NCBI GenBank assembly: GCA_018398575.1
Contig: JAGTXZ010000014.1
Location: 1,674,001 to 1,738,000, forward strand
DNA from: Ampelomyces quisqualis
Lineage: Eukaryota; Ascomycota; Dothideomycetes; Pleosporales; Phaeosphaeriaceae
Direction: 5' to 3'
Length of the DNA: 64,000 nt
Shown: positions 45,600 through 58,546 of the stretch, in pieces
How positions within the stretch are numbered: position 1 is the first letter of the stretch
Layout of the letters: every line of letters begins with the position of its first letter
The notes under the pieces: model-generated
What the model was told of the DNA's origin: nothing
Databases searched by the model: none
Seen by the model: only the letters and a program-made list of their open reading frames with translations
Translations under genes and position numbers: made by a program

Positions 45600-48500
45600 A
45601 ACCTATCTAGAAGCTCCTCTTCTAGGTTTAGGTACGCGGCTTTAAGGATTAGATTACTTCTTTAGTTACTTAATATATTTAACTACACTTAAATATTAAT
45701 AGCTGAAAGATTTTAAACTGTCTATTCCTTATCCTTAATCTTAGGTCTTAGGATTGTATACTTAGCCTCTAATAGTTAAGACAATTTAAGATTCAATTAG
45801 ACACAGATAGGTTACAGTTTATTTGGCTATCCAAGTACCCCTGTTTATATAATCCTTTACCCTCTATTCCTACTGTTCTACATTAAGCTACAGTGCTAGC
45901 TACTATCTATCTTAATGTGCAACAACGCAACGCTCTATAGAAGAAAGAGGACTATTGTATCTAAAACAGTCCTTACTATTCCTCTTCTTCTATTTATTGT
46001 ATCAAGGGATGCTTAAAGCTCCTATTAGCCCAAAAAATCTTAGAGATTCCTTATACCCCAACTAAGCAAACCTGCTTAGAGTCCAAATCCCTTCTAAGCA
46101 CCCACATAGCTCTTATTTCTGCTAATACATTTTACTTTATTATAAAGAAGCCTTAGAACAAGTTCTTTATAACAAGCCTCTATAAGATTAACAGGATCCT
46201 CGCCTCTAAGGACAACGCAGACAATTAAAGCCAATTAGATAAAAGATTACCTGCCTGCTACTCCTAGTATCAGGATGTATTTAGTAAGTCAGCAGCTAAT
46301 CAATTACCTCCTTACTGTCTGTATAATTACAAGATTATCCTTAAAGAACTATTACTAAATGCGTTTAGTCCTCTGTACAAGTAAAACCAAGAGGAGCTTA
46401 AAGCTACCAAGGCCTATGTCTAGGAACACCTTTAGAAGGGTTTTATTAAGGCTAGCCAAAGCCCTTTTGCCTTACCTATTCTCTGTATACGCAAACCAAA
46501 TAGAGATATACGCATCTGTGTAGACTACTAGAAGATTAACGCCCTTACGCGTAAGGACGTCTATCTAATCTCTTGCATTAATAAGCTGCTATTACGTCCC
46601 TCTAAAGCCAAGATCTTTACTAAGTTTAACATCTAGGCTGCCTTTAACAAAATTTGTATAGATCCTAACTCTAAAGAGTATACTACCTTTTAGACCTGTT
46701 ACAGTATATATAAGTGTAAGGTTCTCCCTTTTGGCTTATACAATAGGCTAGCAACGTATTAGCGCTACATAAATAATATACTAATTAATTATCTTAACAA
46801 TTTCTGCATTGCGTATCTTAATAACATCCTAATCTACTTAGAGGATATAAACTTACATCAAGAACACGTCTAAAAGGTCTTGGAGCGCCTACGTACTACA
46901 GGACTCTAAGTAGATATTTAGAAGAGTAAATTCTATGTAACCTGCACAAAGTATCTAGGCTACGTTTTAACAAACTAGGGCACTAAAGTTAACCCTAACA
47001 AGGTAGAAGCACTCTAAAACTAGGCTAAACCTACTACAGTTACTGGCGTTAAGTTATTTCTTAGTTTTACTAGTTTCTATTAACAATTTATTAAGGATTT
47101 CTCTTGTGTAGCTAAACTGATTATAAAACTTTAAAGTCCCTCTACACTGTTTAAATAGACTACAGACTGCTAACAGGCTTTTGATTAGATTAAAGCCTTA
47201 CTCCTAGCTATTCCTACGCTATCTTATTTCTATCCTAAGTATAACACAAAGTTGGAAACTAACGCGTCTAATAGAGTAATAGCAGGAGTACTCTCCTAGA
47301 AGCACCCTAACAACAAGTAGTATTCTATAGCCTTCTATAGTTACGCCCTATCTAGGGCTAAGCTTAATTAGGAAATATATAACAAAGAACTTTTTGCTAT
47401 TCTAAAAGCGTTTAAGAAGTAGAGAGCTAAACTTACCTCTATACAGAGTTAAATCCAGGTGTATTCAGATTACTGCTCCTTAGAATACTTTATAACTACT
47501 AAGGTTCTCAATGCACGTTAAGCACAATAGGCAGAGATTATTGCCCCTTTTAATTTCCGCATTAAGTACACGCCTAGCAAGCTTAACAAGCAAGCTAATA
47601 TCCTAAGCCAAAGAGAACAAGACGTTAGCAAGGTTAAGGCTGCCTAACAAGACAACAGATTCCATGTACTTCTGGGACCTAAACGCCTAAACCCCTAGGT
47701 TAACTCTAAACTGGCTTAGAACTACGTCTGTAACTAGCTAGAGGTTAATATTTTAGCTATTTTAGTCTAATCTATTAGTGCCCCCCTAAACCTTAACTTG
47801 TTAGAACTAATTAAAGCCCTGTTAGCAAAGAATCGCTGCTCCTTTAAGAAAGAATGCCTTACGCTACTACAGCTGTATTGTGTCTAAGAAAGACTACTAC
47901 TGTATTACTTACGCCTATGTGTACCTAGGAATTCCCCTTTGTACACCTAACTAATTAGAGAAGCTTATAATTAGGTATCTACTGCCTACCTAAGCGCTAC
48001 AAAGATATATTAGCTTCTGGCTTAGTAATACTACTAGAAAGGCATAGAGGCTATATGCAAACGCTATGTATAAAACTGCGTTTCCTGTTAAAGATCCTAT
48101 CTAAGACAGCTCTAATCCTAAGAGTTTCTCTATCTGTTACTAATTCCTAACAGGCCTATGCAGTATTTGTGTATAGATTTTAAGACATTCCTAACTAATT
48201 AGCATAGCTATAATTAAATTATAGTTATTATTAATTGCCTATTAAAGCAAGCTATCTTTATCCTGTGTCACAAGACTATTAACGCCTAGGAAATAGCTTA
48301 TTTGTTTATCTAATAGGTATACTAATTTAGCTACACGCCCAAAAGCATAGTGTCTAACTACAGCCCCTAGTTTGTGTCCTAATTCTAGTCTAAGTTCTGC
48401 AAGATCCTAGGCGTGCAAATCAAGCTTTCTACAGCCTACTATAAACAAACTAATAGACAAACCAAGATTATAAACAAGTATATTAATTAACAATTAAGGC

Positions 48501-49050
48501 CCTTTGTATTCTACTACTAGGACAACTAGAGTAACCTCTTGCTAATAATTAATTAAGCTTAAGCTACACTGCTGCACTCCGCAATTGGTATAGCACTGTA
48601 CCAGCTCTTGTTTAGATCTAAACTACAACAGAGCTAGGATTAGGTATTATTCCCTTTAAAACACAAAGATGTAAACGTTAAGGATGCCTTAAGCTTAGCT
48701 ACCTGCATGTATAAAGCCTAGCGCACAGCTAAAGACAATATAGAGAAGGCGCAGCAATAAATAGCTGCTAAGGTAAACAAACATTATTAACCTGTTAATT
48801 GGGTAGTAGGTAACAAGGTTTACCTCTTAACCTAAAACCTATCTGTTACCTGCCTAAGTCGCAAACTTGCTGAATTGTAAGAAGGCCCCTTTGAAGTTCT
48901 AGAACAAGTTAGCTATTTATTTTAACTGAAGCTACCTAAAAGATCTAAGATCTATAACGTGTTTGCTCTAGATGTCCTCTGCAAGAACCCTAATAACCCC
49001 CTGGCTAGTTAGCTAAGCCTAAACCTATCTAGTATTCTAATTTAAGGCGT
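45600..49050 (+). pseudogene. Gypsy-2 pol relic (protease, RT, RNase H, integrase)
   Basis: Colinear with Gypsy-1 pol. RT: VDY at about 46520 within IRICVDY-KINALTRKD (46508-46555) and YLNNILIYL at 46814-46840. The RNase H region is around 47190-47520 and the integrase zinc-binding and core domains at about 47900-48650. Multiple stops and frame breaks. Confidence 0.83.
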
Positions 49051-49059
49051 TAAAGAATA

Positions 49060-49172
49060 GAAAGTTAAAGAGATCCTAGCTAGCAAGCTATACTACTCTA
49101 TCCTAAAGTATTGTGTGAAATAGGTAGGCTATAATCCTAACCTTACCTGGTACAATGCTTTAAACTTTATAG
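49060..49172 (+). other. Chromodomain of Gypsy-2
   Basis: The plus strand reads KEILASKLYYSILKYCVK-VGYNPNLT-YN. Same domain and place as 34871-34982. Confidence 0.8.
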
Positions 49173-49370
49173 GCGCCCTACATATATTGCAAGCGTTCTA
49201 TAAACGCTATCTAAAATAGCTAGGACTCCTACAAGCGTTAGCTAAATAAATTACAGCATAGAAAAAAGGAGTTAAAGATCTTATAGCATTGTAAGACAAT
49301 TATGTTAGGGAAATTAAACTTGATATTACAACTCTACACTAGTAGGTAACAGCTATTAACAATAGGAGTC

Positions 49371-50060
49371 TTACTCTTCTATTAGATCTAACAGCAGACT
49401 GTTGTTGCTACTAGTAAGACGTTCTTAATTGTCTAAATCCCTAGGTGCAGACACTAACGCACTACCTAGTAGTCCTCTATTCTAGCCCTGCTTACTGCAA
49501 GTACTAGCCTCCTGCGCTACCTTTTGCGCCTCCTCCTACTCTGCTAACTAATTGGCCCTTAATACTATTATAATATCTACTAGCTAAGCAACTACACTAG
49601 TTAACCCTACTATGCTTCTCCTAAGCGACCTAACCTTCTTAGCTATTGCCCTAACCTCTCTAGCTAGCTCCTCCCTCTAGTAATAAGCGCTAACTAACAA
49701 GTTAGCGTTGTTTATATTAGCTACTTGTGCAGTGCCTACTTGTATAACAGCAGCTAACTAAAACGCTGCCTCTTTAACAGCAGCTTCCTGCTCTAACACT
49801 ACCTTGTTAGACTTGTCTCTACCTAAGGCAGTAAACCTGTAGTTAAGGGCCCTAGAGAGGCTATTATACTCCTAGCCTACATATAGGAGAACTAGGCAAC
49901 ACTTCTTATTTAAGAGTGTGCAATAAGTACACTTCTTAGACACGTCTAAATAGAATCTAAACTTAATATTAAAATAGCCGCAGGTAAAAGCCCTTGCAGC
50001 CTGTAGGCAAACAACCTAATAGGCTAGGGGATAAGCCCTAGGAGGGACAGGAATAGGCAT
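49371..50060 (-). pseudogene. Antisense ORF of Gypsy-2, about 229 codons
   Basis: The minus strand starts ATG at 50060 (MPIPVPPRAYPLAY) and ends TAA at 49371 after LLLDLIEE. It is interrupted only by about nine TAG/TAA codons of Gln/Arg/Trp type, with no frameshift. Features: a Cys cluster KKCTYCTLLNKKCC near 49925-49965, an alanine/glutamine-rich helical middle, REELAREVRAIAKKVRSLRR (coiled-coil-like) and TSVVA-LVDIIIVLRAN. Family unknown. The opposite strand here has no comparable frame, so antisense coding is the better reading. Placement between chromodomain and 3' LTR recurs in Gypsy-1. Confidence 0.65.
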
Positions 50061-50383
50061 TGTGTGTATCTACTATACAGTTAGCTAGTAATTAAGAAAG
50101 GACAAGGCTTAGATAGCTTTAGGTATACAAACGTAAGAAGGAGAGTGTAGAGAAGTAGTATACTAGAGGGCTAGCCTTGTATATATGCTTAAAAAGCTTA
50201 AGGTAAAGCTAGGAACGTTAAACGCGCTAGCGCGCTAATTAAAACAACAACAAACAGCTATATTACGTTATTCTAAAATAAACTTAAGGTAAATAAGAGT
50301 TTACAACAATTTAGAGAGGTATCTAAAACAACACTAATACAGACTTAATTGATAGAGACTATTAATTTTAAGAAGGGGGGTAA

Positions 50384-50682
50384 TGTAATAAGCACATGCA
50401 AACACATGTTACATCTAATACCTTATAAAGGCTTAGTAACAGATTATGTAAGGAGCTAGTAGATTAGGACCAAAAGCGCTTTAACAGCGCTCTAACTCAG
50501 CTGCTACGCCTACTATAAATATAAGCCTATAGCATAGATAGAGGACAAGTTTCTCTTGTCCTTCTGTACAAGACCTATAGGTGTATAGCCAATCCAGAAT
50601 CTCTGATACAATACGCACTCCCATATGCCTCTGATACGTATCTGATTTAATCCTAATAGCTGTACCTACCTGCGTTGTTACA
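50384..50682 (+). repeat. 3' LTR of Gypsy-2
   Basis: 299 bp, TGTAATAAGC...GTTGTTACA, then duplication AGGCG. The minus-strand open frame 50481-50693 lies within this LTR and is not a gene. Confidence 0.95.
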
Positions 50683-50857
50683 AGGCGCTGCATAAGTATA
50701 ACTCTATAGCAGGTACCTTAACTAAACTAACAACCTAACCTTAATACCCTAAGCTATATACTCTAACCTAAACCCTACACTAGCCTCTGCGTAACCTAAA
50801 TCTTACTCTACCCCCCTTGTGCTTAACCCTAACCTAACCTCTACCTATAAGCAGGTA

Positions 50858-50862
50858 CTCTA
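50858..50862. repeat. Target duplication of element F, left copy (CTCTA)
   Basis: CTCTA precedes TGTAAGAG; the identical CTCTA follows the right LTR at 58805-58809. Confidence 0.95.
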
Positions 50863-51120
50863 TGTAAGAGGCGGACCCTAAGAGTAGATGCCAGGAAATA
50901 AAGACGTGAATTTGTAACCTATCCTAATTGCTACCTAGAAGGTTTTTATAGTCCTAAGGCAGTCTAGACTAGGGGGTTTAGGCGCTCTAGTCCAGAACTG
51001 TTTTTAGTGTTCTGGCCTAGAGGATTTTTAGCGTTCTAGCTTAGAACCTTTTTAGTGTTCTAGTTTAGTAAGCTAAAGTTTTTCTATAACTAAGAACTAA
51101 CTAAGTAGTAGCCTGTTATA
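50863..51120 (-). repeat. 3' LTR of chromovirus F
   Basis: 258 bp; its end is mutated from GTTACA to GTTATA. Confidence 0.92.
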
Positions 51121-53139
51121 TAATCCTTCTACTCTAGCGCTAGGCGCACTTAGACCTGCGCGAACATTAAAACAAAAATTACTCTACCTAGATCTGTTGT
51201 TCTATACCCTTACTTCTCTTTTTAGGTAGTACTATATACTACATTAGCCTTACCTTCTATATATATTGCTTGCGCGTTACTCTTCTTGTTAGCCTACGCA
51301 TCTCTCTTACCTATGCTGTTATCTATAAAGATACTAAGCCTACGCACTTCTTGTAGTTCTCTAGCTAAGTATTATACTGCTAACTCTTCTATTGTAAGTT
51401 TTATATCTAAGGTGCTAAGCTAAGTCTAGGCATGTTACTAACTAGTAATAGGATAGACTAGACATTGTTATTAAGGCTAAGCTTAACCTACTGTATTATT
51501 TAGGCTGCGCTATTACTTAGCTTAAGAGTAATAAGTCTAAGTGCGCAATTACTTATAGTAAGAGCACTTGCTCTTAGTGCAAGGACGCTTACATTGCGTG
51601 TAGGCCTGTAAGTTAACTGCTATATTCTCTTACTTTCTAGGTTAATTCTAATAGCTTCCTAAATTAATAATTACCTTAAGATTGTAGTTATTTTGCTTTG
51701 TAACGCGCTTACTTGTAATCCTAAGGTTAAGCAGCTGTTAACGCAGCATATAATTACTAGTCTCTAGTCTAACTTTGTTAACAAGCTTAGGGCTACTTAG
51801 GCAAAGTCTTGCAGTAGTAATAAGTCTAGCTACTAGGGTCTAACGCGTAAGGTTAATAAGGTTAATGTCCTAGTAGACATCTACTAGCTCCTCTAGTAGC
51901 TCCTTGTTAAGCAGAATACTATTATTTACAAGCTTAATAATATTAGCGCTAGCGTGTAGCAGCTCTACACTAATATAAGTTCTTCTTAATTTATTTCTCT
52001 TCTGTTAGAGTTTGTTTTCCTAAGGTGTTATGTGCATTCTACTAACATTTAATTAGGCTAAAGAGTACAATATACAAATCTCTAGCGTAAGCTTTTAGGT
52101 TTTTTACGTTAGCAACGCCCTCTGCACTACTAATAGGCTGCTCTGTTACTTTAATATAATAGAGTCTAACATCTGTAAGAAGCCTACGTATAACGCAGAG
52201 GTGTAGGCTAAGACTAATTATTTAGCAATAGCAACTATTACGCCTTCTAATAGTAGAGAGGTAGGCTCTAGCATATAGTGTCTTTGCTGTAGTTTCTGTG
52301 TAGCGCTTGTAGGCAATTTCTGTAGTAATAGACTTTCTTTTGTAGTCCTTGCCTTTGTTCTATTACTAAGCTTAGACCTTGTAAAACTAATCTTATATTC
52401 TTTAATACTGCTTATACATTAGACTAGATGTTGCGCTCTACGTCTTAGGCTTATAAGTTCTTGTAGCTATACTTCTTTTACGCACGCTAACATTTTTGCT
52501 AGCCTTTATAGTCTAGCGTAGTCCTAATACTAGAATTCTATACCCTTTCTTTAGGTTTTTCTAGGCCCTCTAAAGATTTGCGCTACGCTGTGTCTTAACT
52601 AGCTATTGCCTAGCTTAAGTAGCTAAATATCTAGAGTTAATCTAGGCTCTTCCTCTTGTATTCTTTAGCTATTAATCTGTTAACGCTAAGCTTCTAGACT
52701 CTTCTCTTTTTGTTCCTAGGTTATTCTAGGCGCTTAGTAGAATTGTTGCGTTAGTTCTCTTATTTAGCATTTAGGTTCTTTATATTTAGAGCCTAAGGAC
52801 TATTAACTGCTAGTTATGTCCTAGCTGTTAACTAGCTAGGGTAGTTGCAGGTTAGCTAATAGAATAGATGTAGGCATCTTCTTCCCTCTCTACCTTCTAC
52901 TAGTACTTCTGGTCTTAGGCTCTATCTATTGCAGTATCCTTGCATACCTTCTATTAGTTACTCTCTAGCGTTAAGTATTGTTCCTAAATATAACTAGGTG
53001 CGCTGCTACATTATTTCCTATGCTTTAGGTTCTCCTTGTGCTTGTCTTAAGTTTACTCTTTCTCCTCTAATATACTTTATTTAGTAGTTAGGAAGAGCAG
53101 GCGCTCTACTAACAACCTATCTAAGTCTTATTTTGTTCT

Positions 53140-53250
53140 AGTATTATCTAGCTATTTAGTAAGGGCTATAGTGTTAGCAACGTTTACTTGTGGTTCTTAT
53201 ATTAGTTCTGTATATCTTACCTATTTTATAAGGTACTATAGCTGTATACC
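53140..53250 (-). other. Chromodomain of element F
   Basis: The minus strand reads YLIK-VRYTELI-EP, matching YLVKWxGYxxxxWEP, near the end of pol. Confidence 0.7.
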
Positions 53251-53299
53251 TTACTCTTTTTTCTTCTACTATTCTATAAAGATGTAATTAACAAGGAAC

Positions 53300-56200
53300 T
53301 TATTATTAGTTGCGTCTTTGTTCTCTATTATTGCTTCTAGTTGCTAGTTATTAGACTCTTAGTATAGAAGTAGATTACCTGCATTAAGCTAGAGGCAGTT
53401 AACGTAGAACTTTAGGTGTACCCTAGAAGGCACGCTTAGCTCTATAACGTATAGGAAGATAACCTTTATAACTATGTATTTCCTGTTTTTCTAATCTAGC
53501 TTTTTTAAAGGTCTTTTGTTAGATATAAAGCGACTGTACTAGAGCTATACTTTGTCTCCTGCACAGAGTTTTAGGGCTTCTTGTCTATAACAATTAGCCT
53601 AGTGTTTCTATTCTTATTGTACTTCTACTATCTTTACTTATACGTAGTCTATTGTTTCTTTTATCTTAGTTACTATTACTTTAGCAGTAGCTCTTTTATT
53701 GTTACTAGACTAGTGCTAGTTCTCTATAGTCTATTCTAGGTCTAACTAAATAGAGTCTGTGTTGTACCTGTGCTAGAAGAAGAATAGGCTAACGCCTGTA
53801 GATGCTGTATTCTGTCTAGCTATTGCAATTTGTGCTAGTAGGCATAGAGCAGCCTAGTTTAACTAGTCCTAGTTTATAAAAGCTCTTAAGTAGGCTTCTA
53901 CTATGCTGTTTATTTGCTCTATAGCGCTATTTGTCTAAAGGTAGTATACTGTTAAGACCCTTCTTTGTATTCTAAGCTTATTACAGAGTAAAGTCTAGAA
54001 TTTGCTTACAAATTATAACTCTCTATTAGATACTATAGCGTCTAAGAGCTAGTAGTACGCAACTACCTGCTTAATAAATGCCTTAACTATAGTAAAAACT
54101 TCTAGGTCTAGAATAAGCATAAGCACTACGTTCTTACTTAGCTAGTTAGTAACTACTATAAGGTGTAACATTCTGTAGCTTAGCAAAAGGCCTATAATAA
54201 AATCTACTAACAATTCTTTCTATATTTAGACTAGAAGTAAGAGTAGGCGTAGCAGTCCTTGTTTAAGTTTTCTCTAGAGCTTTAACCTACTATACACTGC
54301 GTAGTTTTAGACAAACTGCTAAATACTTAAGAACATTTTAGGCTAAAAGTAGTCTTTTACTAATATTGCGTATATGTTTTCTCTACCTAGGTGCCTAGTA
54401 ATTAGAGAGTTATATACTTCTAAGATAATATGCGTTTACAGGTTTACGCATTCTAGCACCTATTTGCGCTCTCTATAGAGTAGGCGTCTTAAGTTATCTA
54501 AGCTATACTCTACTAGAGAAACTTTTAGGCTTAGATGCAGAAGGAATTTTTACTATTCTGTTCTAACAGCGTTAACTACTAATTAGTAGGCTTTATCTAT
54601 ACAAACAGCCTATTCCTACAATTTCTTAATAGCAGGCTCTATTAGTCCCTTAGAGCGTTTATTTGTGTAAAGACTTTACTTAAGCATAGTCTTGCATAGT
54701 ACTATAGTTCCTTTAGTAGTATTTAGAGCGTCTCTTAGTGTAGAAGGCTTCCTAGCACCTTAGTTGTAGGCAACGTTCTCCTCTCTTAACGCAGCGTCTT
54801 TGTCTATAAGCACGTTTTAGAGCGCTCTCTTTCTAACTATAGAGTAATTCTTAGCATTTTAGCTTTAAGTAACGTCTCTTTTTCTTAACACAGCGTCTTT
54901 GTCTGCAAGTATGTTTTAGAGCTACTCTATTTCTCTCTCCTTTTATTATAGTGCATCCTTCTACTAAGCTACAAGAGAAGTAGTTAACGCAGCATTTTTG
55001 TCTATAAGCACGTTTTAGAGCTACTCTGTTTCTTTCTCTCTCTGTTATAGTATGTCCCTCTGCTAAGCTAAGAGAGAAGTAGTTAACGCAGCATCTTTAT
55101 CTGCAAGCACGTTTTAGAGCTACTCTATCTTCTCTCTCTCTTATTATAGCAAATTCCTTTACTAAGCTGCAAAAGAAGTAGTAAGTACTAGGTCTTTTTT
55201 GTTTTTAGTTTCTAAAGCAGGAGTAAATAATTAGAAGGTCTAGAACTATACCTACGCGTCTACTCTTCCTTAAAGAAGATCTTATTCTTTTTTAGAAAGG
55301 GCATCTGCTCTACTGTTAACGTTTCCTAGGTAGTATTAGAATTTAACATTAAACGTGCTAAAGAACTCTGCCTAGCAGACGTATCTTTCTGTTAGTAGTT
55401 ATATAGTAGTAAAGTATTCTAGGTTCTTATAGTCTGTAAGTATAGTAAAATGCTTTACTTTCTAAAGTTTAGTTCTCTACTACTCTAAGCACTTAACTAT
55501 AGCTAACAGCTCTTTGTTATAGATAGTGTAGTTAGCTTCTACAGCTGTGTTCTTTGCTAAGTAGTAAGCTACAGCCTAAAGATGTCTGTTCTTACTATAT
55601 TAAGACAGCACTCTTCTAGTTAACTATCCTAAGGCGTTGCATTCTACTACTATCTCTAGCTCTACATTAAAGTTTACTAGAGATAGTTCTACTATAAAAG
55701 CTTCCTTTAGCTTATTAAAGGACATCTATTATTTAAGGCCCTAGTAAAAGGCTACGCTTTTCTTAGTTAGCCTAGTTAGTAGAGCAGCTAGCTCTAAGAA
55801 GTCTTTTATAAACTGTTAGTAGAAGTTAGCAAAGCTAATAAAACTCTAGATTTCTTTAACTATCTTAGAGAGCTCCTAGGAACGTATAGCAGCTATTTCT
55901 TAAGGTCTATACTTATTCTTTTCTTAGCCTTAATAATAAATTTAAGGTATTTAGTCTTCTTTACGCTAAACTTGCTTTTCCTTACATTAAGGTGTAACTC
56001 TGCTACCCTAAGTTTCTAGATTACTTACTTTACTTTTTTCTTGTAGTCTGCCTTAAACCTACTTGTATATATTAACACGTTGTCTATATAAGCTAAACAG
56101 AAATTATCTAAGTATTCTTACAGTGTCTAATTAATATATCTCTAGAATATACTTAGAGCGTTTGTAAGTCTAAAGAGTGTTACAAGCTACTTATAGAGGC

Positions 56201-57450
56201 TAAAGCACGTCTAGAAGGCTATCTTCTATTTGTCTTCTTTAGTAATCCTAATCTTATAGAAAGCTTAGATAACATCTACTTTAGTAAACTATTTAGCTTT
56301 AGCAATCTAGGCTAAAGTCTTTTAGATAAGTAGAAGTAGGTATTAGTTCTTTCTTATAATTGCGTTAAGGGCCTAGTAGTCTACATAGAACTATAGGCCC
56401 CCCTCTAGCTTCTTTACAAATAGAACTAGTGTAGAGGCGCTTAACTAGCTTACTTGTATAAAGCTACAGTCTAGGTAAGAAGTAAGCTCTTTTTAGAGCA
56501 CAAGGAGTTCTTCTCTTAATATGCTATATAGTAGGCCTTATAGCACCTCTATAGTCTTTTTATCTTTTTCTACTAGCTTAATAGAATAATTAATAGTAGG
56601 TTCTCTTACTAGAGGGAGTTGGTCTGCTTCCTTGCGTAGGAAGGTTTTGTATTCTCTCTTTAGGTAATCTAAGAGTACTAACCTAGGGTCTACTTAGAGC
56701 TTAGTTTTTAGAGCCTTTTAGATATCTGCTATTAACGCAGCGTAAAGGCAGATAGACTTGTCCTTCTAGCCTTATTATAGCTAAGTAGAGTATGTAGCTG
56801 CTGTAATACTCTGTAGTAGAAGAGGTTTTCTTTTCTCTTAACTTCTTACTTGCGTCTAAGTAGAGTAGATGTATATTAATTTCTTTGCTAGTGCAATAGT
56901 AATATTATACTAGTTTATTTATAGTTAACCTAAGACTAGGTTGTATTCTTTATCTCTGTCTAGTTTATAGGCCTACAGTGTCTCCTTGTGCCTATTAATA
57001 TTAATTCTTATCTAGACAGCTGTCTTTATCTAAGACTAAGTTCTAGTAATTCTAATAATTTCTCTTAAGGCTATTAACTTGCGCTCTAACTTATTCTTGC
57101 AAATAAACTTAGTTAAAGTTATAGCGTAAGTAAGACACTTAGTGTTAATTATTATAGAAGTAACTGTTGTTTTATTAACAATAGTGTATATAGTAATAGG
57201 TTCTTTATCTAGCTATTTTCTCTAGAATTGTTAAAATCCTTTGTCTTCTTTTAGTGTTATGTTACTATACTTTTGTCTGCGCCTTTAGACAGGAGTTACT
57301 TATTTTCTAAGCTTAGGGTGTCTTTTAACACGTCCTCTTCTTTCTTACTCTATACCTTAGCTACTATAGCCTTAGTAGGTTTTAAAGGTAAAGACAGTTT
57401 ACATTTGCTAGCGTAGTGTCCTAACTTACTATAGCAGAGGCATAAGTTGT
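53300..57450 (-). pseudogene. Element F pol relic (zinc knuckle, RT, integrase)
   Basis: From high to low: zinc knuckle 57401-57442 (CLCYSKLGHYASKC, one Cys now Tyr); RT FYVDY-ALNAI at 56362-56391; AYIDNVLIYTS at 56069-56100, where one of the two catalytic Asp is now Asn; the 33-aa repeat region 54787-55182; the integrase core ELLVDFIIGLLLS..LIVVTN-LSKN at 54120-54215. Domain order is that of chromoviruses. Stops throughout. Confidence 0.83.
54787..55182 (-). repeat. 99-bp (33-codon) tandem repeat x4 in element F
   Basis: TAACGCAGCGTCTTTGTCTA-type unit starts at 54787, 54886, 54985 and 55084, exactly 99 bp apart. On the minus strand each unit reads about KEREIEQLQNILADKDAVL preceded by a KDAL-like stretch, a heptad-rich coiled coil. 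Period 99 keeps frame. It lies between the RT/RNase H region and the integrase. Units differ by transitions plus a few others. Confidence 0.85.
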
Positions 57451-58546
57451 TTTGTCTCTAGTAAGACTGCTCTTCTACAGTAGTCTACTTAGCTTTTTTC
57501 CTTTTAGAGGATTTTCTCTTAGTCCTCCTAGAATGTCTTCTTATAGGTTCCTAATCTATAAGTTCCTTAACGTTCTGTCTTTTAGTGTGCTCGCTACTAA
57601 GTTTTGCTCTGTATAAGTTTTCCTTAATAATTGCTACCTTGTCTATAAAGTTGTAGATTTCCTATTTAGGTTTAGTCTCTATAGAGATTATTCTGTCTTG
57701 TAGGTCTAGCTAGATTACGCTTAGGGACCTTGTTTTTAGGCTTACTTTGTTGTCTTCTTTGCTTACATTATAGGCTAGCCTTATAAACTCTATATTAAAG
57801 CTCTAGAGAGAAGACTTATTTTATTAGATTATTTAGAGTTTCCTTTGTAATCTTTTGTTGTGTAGCTTGTTGCCAAATTAGCTGTCTAGGAAGTTCTAAA
57901 GTTCTTCTGCAGAGCCCTAGAGGTTCTAGGTTACCTAAGATAGGGCTACACTAGCTACTAACCCCTTAAGGCAGTTAAAGATATAGCCTGCTTAAGAGCC
58001 TAGTCCTGCGCTGTTATGTTCTAGTTTATACTTTATTTAGGCCTTAAAGATGTAGTAATCTTTTTAATCTCTTTTATACGCTTCTAAGTTAAGGACTTTG
58101 TAAGTCTTTTAGGGCAGGAGAAAGCTTTCTAAGAGGGCCTGTATAAAGCTAGAGGTTTCTAGGGTTAATTGGGCTGTAAGTCTTGCAACTTGTTTCTGCA
58201 GATTTCTTACTAGCAATACTAAGTCTAGATCTGCACTTATAGGAGACTTTCCTTTCCTGTTATTAGAAGGTCTAGCTACTAGGGAGTTATATACTTTCTG
58301 CTAGGTAGGCGTTCCTTTAAGGCTGTTTAATAGCAATTGTTTCTTAATCTGTTGTTTCTCTAGGTCTAGGAAGTTGTTAATAATTATCTAATTAAACTTA
58401 TTCTTAATAACTAACTTAGGAACGCTGTTGTGTCTTATACAGATAGCTTGTACTATTATGTCCTGTACTGTTATAGAAACAGTTACTTGTTCTATACTAG
58501 AGGTTACTAATAGCACTTTAGCCTAGTTAGGTTTAACAAATTTAAT

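Larger units (their letters stand above)
43588..50682 (+). mobile_element. Chromovirus Gypsy-2, full length, plus strand
   Basis: Same family as Gypsy-1. LTRs 43588-43886 and 50384-50682 (299 bp each), purine tract AGAAGGGGGGTAA before the 3' LTR, 5-bp duplication differing by one transition. Less mutated than Gypsy-1: the gag zinc knuckle is intact and the antisense ORF keeps its ATG. Inserted into the 3' noncoding part of hAT-1. 7095 bp. Confidence 0.95.

Noticed and set aside
50481..50693. Open frame of 70 codons, minus strand
   Set aside because: It lies almost wholly in the Gypsy-2 3' LTR; other LTR copies do not keep it.
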